Under the pieces are notes generated by a model. The model searched no databases. It was not told the origin of the DNA and saw only the letters and a program-made list of their open reading frames with translations. A stretch of DNA of 64,000 nucleotides from Candidatus Thiodiazotropha endoloripes. Lineage in GTDB: Bacteria; Pseudomonadota; Gammaproteobacteria; Chromatiales; Chromatiaceae. Made by a program: the position numbers and the translations under genes. Location: the NCBI RefSeq assembly GCF_001708965.1, contig NZ_LVJW01000003.1:1674001-1738000 (forward strand), written 5' to 3'. This document shows positions 56,931 to 63,906 of this stretch, piece after piece. Positions within the stretch are counted from its first letter, which is position 1. Every line of letters starts with the position of its first letter.

Positions 56931-56953
56931 GGGCCTGTTAACACGAATCCAAT
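56931..56953. repeat. 23-bp repeat, copy 2
   Basis: GGGCCTGTTAACACGAATCC plus AAT, one mismatch to the copy at 50477-50499. Lies in the 462-base gap between nifS and nifV, which is otherwise promoter, terminator and A+T-rich spacer. Confidence 0.5.
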
Positions 56954-57091
56954 AGGTCCTAAGCGGTAACAGCATTTCACGGCAGTTGTTTTAGTTACCT
57001 GCTTGCAGTTCATGCAACTCATTCTATGGTAGTCATACTTTTCGATCTGGCTTGGAGAACTCCGGAGAAGTTGTCATGTAATGCACCGATT

Positions 57092-57125
57092 CTCTTACCC
57101 TCTATTGTTTGATAGAGGATAAGAG
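57092..57125. promoter_or_regulatory. Hairpin in the nifS-nifV gap
   Basis: 14-bp arms CTCTTACCCTCTAT (57092-57105) and ATAGAGGATAAGAG (57112-57125), one mismatch, 6-base loop, no T-run. Possibly an mRNA-end or processing stem. Confidence 0.4.
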
Positions 57126-57137
57126 CTACAGATATTC

Positions 57138-57164
57138 AAAAAAATACCGCAGCACGCTGCGGTA
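57138..57164 (-). terminator. Intrinsic terminator after nifS
   Basis: Minus strand: arms ACCGCAGC and GCTGCGGT (57146-57163) with a 2-base loop, followed by seven T (57144-57138). Lies 35 bases past the nifS stop, separating iscA-nifU-nifS from the nifV unit. Confidence 0.88.
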
Positions 57165-57198
57165 AAGAACGGAGAGGAATCAGCCAGCGCTGAATAAA

Positions 57199-58425
57199 CT
57201 ATGCATAACTGGGTGCAAATGCCTTTTCAGGCTCTTCCACAGGTCCATCACCACTCCAGTAGGGGGAGAGCTGACGCAATTGAGCCACAATGGGTGGCAT
57301 CGCATCAATTACCCGCTCTATTTCTTCCATGGTGTTGTAACGTGAAAGGGATAATCTGACTGAACCGTGCGCAGCAGTAAACGGAATATCCATGGCCCGC
57401 ATCACATGTGATGGTTCCAGGGAGCCTGAGGTACAGGCAGAGCCACTGGAAGCGGCGATTCCCATCTTGTTCAACAATAAAAGTATGGCTTCACCTTCGA
57501 TATACTCAAAAGCGATATTGCAGGTATTGGGAAGTCGATTATTTGGATCTCCGGTTACAAAACAGTGGTTTACTTTCTCAAGGATCCCCTGCTCCAACCG
57601 ATCACGCATTGCCTTTACTGAAGACTTTTCGTACTCCATTGCTTCCATTGCCATTTCGCAGGCCTTACCAAGTGCAACGATCGATGCCGCATTCTCGGTA
57701 CCTGCCCGACGCCCTCTTTCCTGGTGTCCGCCCCTCAGGAGTGGACGGAAGCGTACACCTCTGCGTAGATAGAGTACGCCAATCCCTTTTGGAGCATGTA
57801 ATTTATGACCAGAAAGGGAGAGCATATCGATACAGGTATCTTTCAGATTAATCGGTAGCTTGCCTACAGCCTGGACCGCGTCTGTATGAAACAGCACGCC
57901 CGCCTGACGCGCCAATTCGGCCATCTCTTCGACAGGGAACAGTGTGCCACTCTCATTATTGGCCCACATTACAGAGACAATCGCAACATTATCTGAAAGC
58001 AGCTTATAGTACTCCTGAATATCGAGACGTCCTTTACTGTCCACTTTCAAATAGTGAACTTTGTAACCCTCTTTCTCCAAATGTTCACATAGAGTGAGTA
58101 CGGCTGGATGTTCCACCACTGTGGTGATGATCTCCTTTCTGTCAGGCTGAGCTTTGAGTGCTGACAGTATTGCGGTAGAGTCGGACTCTGTACCACAGGA
58201 GGTAAAAATTATCTCTGAGTCGTACTCTGCTCCCAGTAGTGTCTGGACCTGCTTACGGGCTTTCTTCAAAGCTCGCCCTACCTTATCGCCAAATTGATGC
58301 AAAGATGAGGGATTACCAAACTGCTCAGTAAAATAGGGCAGCATCTCCTCAACGACTTCTGGTGCCACCATAGTAGTGGCATTATTATCCAGATAGATGC
58401 CTTCAGCTGTGTCTGTACCACTCAT
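57199..58425 (-). CDS. nifS: Cysteine desulfurase NifS
   Basis: 408 residues. PLP enzyme that takes sulfur from cysteine for Fe-S cluster assembly on NifU. LDNNATT at the start, the PLP Lys in LSLSGHKLHAPKG, the catalytic Cys loop SSGSACTSGSLEPSHVMRAM. Starts 2 bases after the nifU stop; the tail is followed by a terminator. Confidence 0.96.
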   Translation of the reverse strand: MSGTDTAEGIYLDNNATTMVAPEVVEEMLPYFTEQFGNPSSLHQFGDKVGRALKKARKQVQTLLGAEYDSEIIFTSCGTESDSTAILSALKAQPDRKEIITTVVEHPAVLTLCEHLEKEGYKVHYLKVDSKGRLDIQEYYKLLSDNVAIVSVMWANNESGTLFPVEEMAELARQAGVLFHTDAVQAVGKLPINLKDTCIDMLSLSGHKLHAPKGIGVLYLRRGVRFRPLLRGGHQERGRRAGTENAASIVALGKACEMAMEAMEYEKSSVKAMRDRLEQGILEKVNHCFVTGDPNNRLPNTCNIAFEYIEGEAILLLLNKMGIAASSGSACTSGSLEPSHVMRAMDIPFTAAHGSVRLSLSRYNTMEEIERVIDAMPPIVAQLRQLSPYWSGDGPVEEPEKAFAPSYA

Positions 58426-58427
58426 AT

Positions 58428-59318
58428 CTAGGCCTCCATAGCAGCTCGACGAGCCAGTTCTTCAGCGGGCAGGACCTGAATGAATTCTCCAAGACCTTCT
58501 GCCAGATGCTGTTGTATGCCACCCAATGTCGTTGCTGCCATCTGGCAACCGGCACAGGCACCTATCATTTTCACGTAGATGTATCTACCGTCAACTTCGA
58601 CCAGTTCGACATCGCCATGATCACGCTGCAGATTAGGACGAATCTCATCCAGCAGTTCCTCGATACGTTTCATGCGCTGCAGATTAGTCAGTCCGGACTT
58701 TGGCTTCTTTATCTCTCCAGCTACTGCATTTGGATCAAAGGTTTCACCCTTTTCAGCCAGAATTCGAGTCAGAATCTCCTCAATCCCTTCATGACAGGCA
58801 GAACAACCACCACCTGCCTTGGTGTAGTTTGTTACCTCTTCCACTGTACGTAAGCCATTGGCACGAACAGTCTCTTCGATCATGACTTCATCGATGGCGA
58901 AGCATTTGCAGATCAATGCGCCCTCTTCATGATCATCCTTCCACTCTTCACCACGATAGTTGGCAACAGCGGCTTGTAGTGCTTCCCGACCCATAACAGA
59001 GCAGTGCATTTTTTCCGGCGGAAGTCCATCGAGATAATCGGCGATATCCTGATTGCTGACACCCAGAGCATCGTCGATTTTCATACCTTTGATAATCTCG
59101 GTTAAGGCTGAACTTGAAGCGATGGCTGAACCGCATCCAAAGGTTTGAAAACCTGCGTCTAGGATAACTTCGCTGTCCGGGTCGACTTTCAATGTCAGTC
59201 TCAAGGCATCGCCACATGAGAGAGAACCGACATCACCAATAGCATTGGCATCATCGACAGCACCTGCATTTCTCGGGCTAAAGAAATGCTCCTGAACCTT
59301 TTCTGAATAGTCCCACAT
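58428..59318 (-). CDS. nifU: Fe-S scaffold NifU
   Basis: 296 residues with three parts in order: IscU-like scaffold at 1-125 (Cys in [26 protein letters not shown]), a permanent [2Fe-2S] domain at about 130-190 (ICKCFAIDE and [10 protein letters not shown]), and an Nfu domain at about 215-290 ([17 protein letters not shown]). Holds transient clusters for nitrogenase. Between iscA and nifS. Confidence 0.96.
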   Translation of the reverse strand: MWDYSEKVQEHFFSPRNAGAVDDANAIGDVGSLSCGDALRLTLKVDPDSEVILDAGFQTFGCGSAIASSSALTEIIKGMKIDDALGVSNQDIADYLDGLPPEKMHCSVMGREALQAAVANYRGEEWKDDHEEGALICKCFAIDEVMIEETVRANGLRTVEEVTNYTKAGGGCSACHEGIEEILTRILAEKGETFDPNAVAGEIKKPKSGLTNLQRMKRIEELLDEIRPNLQRDHGDVELVEVDGRYIYVKMIGACAGCQMAATTLGGIQQHLAEGLGEFIQVLPAEELARRAAMEA

Positions 59319-59336
59319 ATCTTTACTCCTGATTGG

Positions 59337-59660
59337 TTAGGCGGAAAATGAGTTGCCGCAACCACAGCTGTTGGTTGCATTTGGGTTTTCGAATTTAAAG
59401 CCACTGCCTTCCATGCTATCGAGGAAGTCAACAGTAACGCCGTTCAACATGGGGGCGCTGAGGGGATCGACAAAGATCTTTAACTCTTCAATCTCGAGCA
59501 CTGCATCTTCATCATTCGCACTCTCTTCCAGAGCCATACCATATTGCAGCCCTGAGCAACCACCACCGGTTACAGAGATTCGCAATCCCCCAACCGGGGT
59601 TTCAGAACTCTTGATGAAACGGCTGATCGCCTTTTGAGCATTTTCTGTCAGTGTGAGCAT
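59337..59660 (-). CDS. iscA: IscA/HesB-type Fe-S carrier of the nif cluster
   Basis: 107 residues. Three conserved Cys: GGGCSGLQYG and SCGCGNSF. A-type carrier (IscA-nif) that passes clusters in nitrogenase assembly. First gene of iscA-nifU-nifS, 18 bases before nifU, with a sigma-54 promoter and a NifA site upstream. Confidence 0.93.
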   Translation of the reverse strand: MLTLTENAQKAISRFIKSSETPVGGLRISVTGGGCSGLQYGMALEESANDEDAVLEIEELKIFVDPLSAPMLNGVTVDFLDSMEGSGFKFENPNATNSCGCGNSFSA

Positions 59661-59674
59661 GGTCGTTTTCTCCG

Positions 59675-59690
59675 TGGCAAGTCTCTTGCA
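59675..59690 (+). promoter_or_regulatory. Sigma-54 promoter pointing right, facing the iscA promoter
   Basis: TGGCAAGTCTCTTGCA fits TGGCA-N7/8-TTGCA in the plus direction, with predicted start near 59702. It could serve the NifZ-like gene at 59853, 150 bases on. It lies inside the early transcribed region of the opposing promoter at 59711-59726. Confidence 0.6.
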
Positions 59691-59710
59691 TCTTTACTTT
59701 CCAAGTTAAC

Positions 59711-59726
59711 TGCAAGGCCTGTGCCA
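59711..59726 (-). promoter_or_regulatory. Sigma-54 promoter of iscA-nifU-nifS
   Basis: Minus strand TGGCACAGGCCTTGCA, an exact -24/-12 element; start expected near 59699, 39 bases before the iscA ATG. Confidence 0.88.
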
Positions 59727-59790
59727 CGGATCTTACTCGTAGCTTAGTTCTTGTTTTTAAAGTAATTGTCGTTTTTTTACCTAAAAATCA

Positions 59791-59806
59791 TGTTTGATAG
59801 ACGACA
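59791..59806 (-). promoter_or_regulatory. NifA upstream activator site for iscA-nifU-nifS
   Basis: TGT-N10-ACA as TGTTTGATAGACGACA, about 100 bases before the iscA transcription start. Confidence 0.75.
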
Positions 59807-59852
59807 ATCCCCATAACCGACACAGGTAACAAAACCTACAATGGAAGAGAAA

Positions 59853-60116
59853 ATGACACTTGAACAACTAACTCCAGGCGACTTGGTCTATGCGGCAAGT
59901 CATATCTATAACGATGGTGGTATACCGGATATTCCTCAGGACGCTTTATTAGCTGAGCCTGGCACTAAAGGTGTGATCATTGAGACCGGTCATTTGGAAG
60001 AGAGCCCTGAAAGGGTTCTCTATCTGGTGAGATTTGAAGACTCAGAGCTCAACCTTGGGCCGCCTACAGGATGCTGGCCTGAAGAGCTTTCAACGACAGA
60101 AATTGAGAAAAGCTAG
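59853..60116 (+). CDS. Stand-alone short NifZ-like protein
   Basis: 87 residues from ATG 59853 (91 from the ATG at 59841). LTPGDLVYAASHIYNDGG, GTKGVIIETGHLEESPERVL, LVRFEDSELNLGPPTGCWPE align with the NifZ domain: a GD turn, NDG, GxxG and a basic-to-acidic strand, ending GCWPEEL like the GCREEEL of NifZ. It is the only gene on the plus strand in this nif region. Role in nitrogenase maturation is inferred from similarity. Confidence 0.8.
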   Translation: MTLEQLTPGDLVYAASHIYNDGGIPDIPQDALLAEPGTKGVIIETGHLEESPERVLYLVRFEDSELNLGPPTGCWPEELSTTEIEKS

Positions 60117-60126
60117 GCCTACGACT

Positions 60127-60504
60127 CTATCTAGACCAACGGCGCCAGTTGATCTCATCATGCCAGCGGCCTGTCTGTATGATTTGTCTACCCCGTAGAC
60201 TGCCCCGGTAGAGGTAGATCCATGCCTGACCCCAGGGGGTTGGAATGAGTTCTCTCGTATAGGCGTGGGGATAGCCTTCCAGCCTGTCAAGATGGCTCAT
60301 GGTCAGGGCATCAACAACATAGACCTCACCTGAAATGGAAGTGCTGCCACTTTTCACCACACCAGGATAACCACCCAAGTGGAACATCTTGTAGACAGAT
60401 TGAGTTTTGTGATCGCCAAGATAGGTTGCACTGTTGAGCAGATCATGATTGACCTGTGTCCTTCTCAAAGTGCCGTAAACGAATACTCTTGATGTCGATT
60501 TCAT
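60127..60504 (-). CDS. Gamma-glutamylcyclotransferase-like (YtfP/AIG2) protein
   Basis: 125 residues. VFVYGTLRRTQVNHDLL, YKMFHLGGYPGVV, RLEGYPHAYTRELI and GQAWIYLYRG are the GGCT-like fold segments, with the Glu after LDRL as candidate catalytic residue. Family members act on gamma-glutamylamines or are uncharacterised. Convergent with the NifZ-like gene, 10 bases apart. Confidence 0.88.
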   Translation of the reverse strand: MKSTSRVFVYGTLRRTQVNHDLLNSATYLGDHKTQSVYKMFHLGGYPGVVKSGSTSISGEVYVVDALTMSHLDRLEGYPHAYTRELIPTPWGQAWIYLYRGSLRGRQIIQTGRWHDEINWRRWSR

Positions 60505-60684
60505 TGCAATAAAATCTTATTGATTTTATTCGGGCCTGTTAAGACCCTAACTATACTGCTGATTCGCCAGGAATTCACTCATCAGGTTGATGTATGAAGG
60601 AGAGAGAGTTGCAGCATCAGTTAATAAAACCCGCATGCTTTATGAGATTTATTCCTGTATATCAGGTATCCAGGAAAATCCGGA

Positions 60685-61095
60685 TCAACCGCCAAGTATC
60701 AGTTCATAAGCGCTACGTAGAAGTTCAAGCTCCACATCCGGTAATCCTCTGGCTTGGGTCAGATCAATGAATTGGGCATTTGAACTCTCTACTTCCACAA
60801 AGGGTGGATCTGTAGTTGTGATACAGGCCAATAAGATATCGATATCCTCACCGGGCACCTGGACTGTCTGCCGGTACTCACTTTCGAAAGCCAGAGTATC
60901 CTTTGCCAATCCCAATTTTTTTTCAGTATCAGTTAAAATTGCTTTCGGATGAAACACCGTGTCGGGTCGAGTGGCAACAACCGTTGAAAGATCCGGCAAA
61001 GGTGCGAAGGCGCATACCGTGTTGTTTTCAAACTTAAGAAATCTGGTGCGCGCACTGGTCGCCTGCTTATGATAGAGAATGACACGATGGTCCAT
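60685..61095 (-). CDS. Uncharacterised protein of the nif cluster
   Basis: 136 residues, no signal peptide or TM segment. Begins MDHRVILYHKQATSARTRFL, ends LELLRSAYELILGG; central TVVATRPDTVFHPKAIL and VPGEDIDILLACITTTDPPF. No family recognised. Last gene of the nif unit running from the right edge, 21 bases after the next upstream gene. Probable nitrogenase accessory protein by context only. Confidence 0.65.
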   Translation of the reverse strand: MDHRVILYHKQATSARTRFLKFENNTVCAFAPLPDLSTVVATRPDTVFHPKAILTDTEKKLGLAKDTLAFESEYRQTVQVPGEDIDILLACITTTDPPFVEVESSNAQFIDLTQARGLPDVELELLRSAYELILGG

Positions 61096-61116
61096 ATGAC
61101 TTTTCTTTTAAAAACT

Positions 61117-61491
61117 CTATTTAGGAACTGCCAGAAGCCTGGGTTCCGCTTTGATTACAGCATCATTTCCCCAGGCATTGACTGCTTCGACAAACCAGTC
61201 CGGTTTGGTCGGATGTGGTAACACAATATCATGTTCAACAAAAAAACTGCCATCCGCGTGAAACAGCAGTGTACCGAGTCGGCTTCCCTGCTCATTCATC
61301 CAGTCGCCGACCAGACTGAATTCACTATTTGAAGGGTCTCGCTCCAATCGGTAGCTCGCCTCTTCTGGTGATTTCAAGAGGATTTCAGATTTGGAAAAAC
61401 CAAGTTTTATCACTTCTTCACAGAGACGTTTGTGCACACTGTTGGCAAGTTGTTCTATCTTAAAAAAACGTACCGCAATTGTTTCATCCAT
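61117..61491 (-). CDS. Uncharacterised protein of the nif cluster
   Basis: 124 residues from ATG 61491, which overlaps the TPR gene stop by 8 bases. RFFKIEQLANSVHKRLCEEV, LFHADGSFFVEHDIVLPHP, PDWFVEAVNAWG. Mixed alpha/beta, no Cys cluster and no signal peptide. Not recognised; tight coupling to the TPR gene suggests joint function. Confidence 0.65.
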   Translation of the reverse strand: MDETIAVRFFKIEQLANSVHKRLCEEVIKLGFSKSEILLKSPEEASYRLERDPSNSEFSLVGDWMNEQGSRLGTLLFHADGSFFVEHDIVLPHPTKPDWFVEAVNAWGNDAVIKAEPRLLAVPK

Positions 61492-62023
61492 TATTTTGCT
61501 CCTCAACAATAGCATCTAACAGATCACGAATAACATTTGCCCCCACCTGATCAGCAGGGTCGATCAAGCTCAATGTGTGCAGAATCGACTCTGCTTCATC
61601 CGGTTTTTCCTGACGCAAGCGGATAAAAGCAAGCGCTTTAAGACCGTAGAGGTAGAAACGTTCAGGGCCACGTGGATCATTCCAGTCAGCAGAACCTGAA
61701 TTCAGTTGTAGCCAATCCTGATTGAAATTGCCCTGCTTTGCGGCCAGGTGCAATGACTTGATGACCAGTTTTTCTGCTATCCCGGTCTCGCCCTGATAGA
61801 AATGAAACTTGTAACGAGCGATCAGTACTTCGATCTGCTCTGGAGCAATTTGTTCCGCCTGAAGCAGAGCTTCCGACGATGCCTCCCGTGAGGAGATCAG
61901 AGACGCCGCTCTCTGCAATTCTGCATTCGCACCCGGCTCTATATCGAAGCCGAAATGCACCTCATTGCCGACCAATCGGACGACATTGGATTGGCGCTCT
62001 GATCTGTTGGAACTCTGATTCAA
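61484..62023 (-). CDS. TPR-like protein of the nif cluster (paralogue of the 54267 gene)
   Basis: 179 residues. Helical repeats: RYKFHFYQGETGIAEKLVIK, ERFYLYGLKALAFIRLRQEK, AESILHTLSLIDPADQVGAN. These align in order with the 54267-54791 product, the shared pattern being a helix pair, a WNDP/WRDL turn, another helix pair and a D-rGA/QVGAN end. No signal peptide. Overlaps its upstream gene (2Fe-2S ferredoxin) by 4 bases and its downstream gene by 8, so sits firmly inside the operon. Confidence 0.78.
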   Translation of the reverse strand: MNQSSNRSERQSNVVRLVGNEVHFGFDIEPGANAELQRAASLISSREASSEALLQAEQIAPEQIEVLIARYKFHFYQGETGIAEKLVIKSLHLAAKQGNFNQDWLQLNSGSADWNDPRGPERFYLYGLKALAFIRLRQEKPDEAESILHTLSLIDPADQVGANVIRDLLDAIVEEQNNG

Positions 62024-62346
62024 GCCCAGAATTCCTCTGCAACTTTTAGTCGCTCTACCGGTTGATCATTCAGCAGATGCTCATCATAGATAGCTGCAAC
62101 GTCCTGTTTTGAGACACCGCCATACATAATCCCTTCGGGATAGACCAGTACAGATGGTCCTTCACTACAGGGACCGAGACAGCTGGTTGTCGTAACCTGT
62201 ATCTGGTCAAACAGTTGGCGTTGTTGAAGCTGCCCATAAAACTCCTCAGCCACTTCGGTACAGTTTTTCTGACTGCAAGATGGTCTGGGATGCCCCATCG
62301 GTCGACTCTGCACACAGACAAAGACATGTTTCTTCGGTTTTGGCAT
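62020..62346 (-). CDS. Thioredoxin-like [2Fe-2S] ferredoxin of the nif cluster
   Basis: 108 residues. Cluster Cys: FVCVQSRPMGHPRPSC, QKNC and SCLGPCSEGPSVLVYPEG, the pattern of thioredoxin-fold [2Fe-2S] ferredoxins known near nif genes in Azotobacter. Likely electron carrier or cluster donor for nitrogenase assembly. Starts 21 bases after fdxB. Confidence 0.9.
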   Translation of the reverse strand: MPKPKKHVFVCVQSRPMGHPRPSCSQKNCTEVAEEFYGQLQQRQLFDQIQVTTTSCLGPCSEGPSVLVYPEGIMYGGVSKQDVAAIYDEHLLNDQPVERLKVAEEFWA

Positions 62347-62367
62347 GATAACACTCCTACGTCTTGT

Positions 62368-62703
62368 TTATGCAGCAGCAGTTTGAGGTTGATGGGTAAA
62401 ACACTGTTTCGGACAGATACGGGCACAGGAGCCACAACCGATACAGTCCATACTGTTTTTCAGGCTCATGACCATCGCGGTGTCATCTGAGAAACCATCA
62501 TCATCATCACCGTAATCGTCATCATAATCATCATCGTCGTCGAGCAGTCCTTCCACGTCTTCCCGATCGATCAGATCGAAGACATCACGGGGACATACCT
62601 TGAAACATCGACCACAACCAATGCAGTTCTGTTGATTGATTTCCATTACAAATGCGGGAGTGTACTCTTCACCACCACGGGTTAAACCGGTTATTACTGA
62701 CAT
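62368..62703 (-). CDS. fdxB: Nif-specific two-cluster [4Fe-4S] ferredoxin with Asp-rich insert
   Basis: 111 residues. CIGCGRCFKVCPRDVF and CIGCGSCARICPKQCF each bind a [4Fe-4S] cluster, as in FdxB (ferredoxin III). Between them, at residues about 52-70, lies an acidic run (EGLLDDDDDYDDDYGDDDDG) that widens the spacing. Probably supplies electrons for FeMo-co synthesis or nitrogenase. 10 bases after the DUF683 gene. Confidence 0.92.
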   Translation of the reverse strand: MSVITGLTRGGEEYTPAFVMEINQQNCIGCGRCFKVCPRDVFDLIDREDVEGLLDDDDDYDDDYGDDDDGFSDDTAMVMSLKNSMDCIGCGSCARICPKQCFTHQPQTAAA

Positions 62704-62713
62704 TGGTCTATCC

Positions 62714-62929
62714 TCAATTCATCTCTGCAGCTGCTGCTTTGTAGTCGGCTTCGGCTTCAGCCCAGGCCTGACATGCATCGTATGTGGCTTGTGCTATTGC
62801 GGGGATCTCTTCATAGGCTGCAGGCAGACGGTCTTCTACCAGGTCATGCAGTTCACCAGCTTTTTCAGTAGCTATACGCTTGGCACGCTTGGAAGCTTTG
62901 TGTATGGCTTTCAACTCTTCTTCGGTCAT
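62714..62929 (-). CDS. DUF683/CCE_0567-type NifX-associated small protein
   Basis: 71 residues from ATG 62929. All helical (EEELKAIHKASKRAKRIATE, GELHDLVEDRLPAAYEEIP, IAQATYDACQAWAEAEADY). DUF683 proteins follow DUF269 in many nif clusters; one cyanobacterial member binds metal. A longer start at 63010 would overlap DUF269 and is less likely. Confidence 0.88.
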   Translation of the reverse strand: MTEEELKAIHKASKRAKRIATEKAGELHDLVEDRLPAAYEEIPAIAQATYDACQAWAEAEADYKAAAAEMN

Positions 62930-62939
62930 AATCAACTCC

Positions 62940-63413
62940 TCACATACCCGCAACTTTTGGATGTTGTCCGATGATCTCCAGAGCCACCGAAAGCAGTTTA
63001 TCCGCCTCATCTTTCATTTTCGAAAGAGAAGCAAAGCCAAAGCGATGCACATCGCGTAATGTTTTATCCATAACCACCAGCTTACCAACGGTTATCAGTG
63101 AGCGTCCGAACCCTTCGTGAGTCAGATTCAACATGGGAACAGCCATCAGGCCACACTCTTTTTCAATAAGTGCGGAAATCGCGTTGTAAAATGCTTTCAC
63201 CCTGGATAAGGTAATTTCATCCGGATCACCAATTACAGGAATCTCCCGCTTCTTCTCCTTGGTCAGGACAAATGGTTCCAGAATCTTGGCTATCGACCAA
63301 TCATCGTAGGTACCATAGGTATCAATGGCACGCATCTGGCGTACCATCTCCTTGGCGAAGTCGGTCTCCAGGACCGGATCGTCTTCGCTGATCAGTATGA
63401 CTGCTTCATTCAT
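62940..63413 (-). CDS. DUF269 NifX-associated protein
   Basis: 157 residues. DFAKEMVRQMRAIDTYGTYD, WSIAKILEPFVLTKEKKREI, DPDEITLSRVKAFYNAISAL, NLTHEGFGRSLITVGKLVVM. This family always sits with nifX/nifE/nifN; precise role unknown, believed to act in FeMo-co handling. 4 bases after rseC and 10 before DUF683. Confidence 0.93.
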   Translation of the reverse strand: MNEAVILISEDDPVLETDFAKEMVRQMRAIDTYGTYDDWSIAKILEPFVLTKEKKREIPVIGDPDEITLSRVKAFYNAISALIEKECGLMAVPMLNLTHEGFGRSLITVGKLVVMDKTLRDVHRFGFASLSKMKDEADKLLSVALEIIGQHPKVAGM

Positions 63414-63417
63414 CAGT

Positions 63418-63903
63418 TTAACTCCTCATATGTTTCGGAAATACGACATGCTTGTAACCGTTTCCCACAACTTTAAGCAGTTGTGGCCCATAGCCTGGTG
63501 TTGAAATGTCCCTATTTGTGTACCAGCGAACCAGCAACAGACCAATCGACAAACCGGCCAGCGCCAAAAGGCTCTGCATGCCGTCGTTGATTCCTAATGC
63601 GCTGCCCATCAGGGTTATGGCCAGCATCAATATGAGAGGTAACAGATAGGCCAACACAGACGCTTTTGCGATTAATCTGCCCGGAACCCCAATCACAACC
63701 TGGTCACCAGGCTTGGCTTCTAGATCGTTATCGATTAACAATTTGTTCTTCTGTACACCAAACAGCTTGGCGACCACAGAAGTGGTACAGTTTGAACTGG
63801 CACACTGGGAGCAACCGCTTCTCGATTCGGTCTCTATCCAAATCTTATCGCCGACGACGCCGATAACCCTGGCCGACTCTTCAAGCATCTCCTGGTCTGT
63901 CAT
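63418..63903 (-). CDS. rseC: RseC/MucC-family membrane protein
   Basis: 161 residues. N-terminal cytoplasmic part with a Cys cluster SGCSQCASSNC, GQQ/KPGDQVVIGVPGRLI beta hairpin, then two membrane helices (SVLAYLLPLILMLAITLMGS and MQSLLALAGLSIGLLLVRWY). RseC works with Rnf in SoxR reduction; RseC beside nif and rnf genes suggests help to the Rnf electron path to nitrogenase. Starts 3 bases after the preceding partial gene. Confidence 0.9.
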   Translation of the reverse strand: MTDQEMLEESARVIGVVGDKIWIETESRSGCSQCASSNCTTSVVAKLFGVQKNKLLIDNDLEAKPGDQVVIGVPGRLIAKASVLAYLLPLILMLAITLMGSALGINDGMQSLLALAGLSIGLLLVRWYTNRDISTPGYGPQLLKVVGNGYKHVVFPKHMRS

Positions 63904-63906
63904 CGT

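Noticed and set aside
60507-60530. AATAAAATC/GATTTTATT hairpin
   Set aside because: A+T-only stem in an A+T-rich gap, expected by chance.
60533-60545. Third copy of the 23-bp repeat
   Set aside because: Only about 10 bases match (GGCCTGTTAA); too short to claim.
62500-62560. Trinucleotide-like repeat near 62500-62560 as a microsatellite
   Set aside because: It is the codon run for the Asp-rich linker of the ferredoxin, not an independent repeat.
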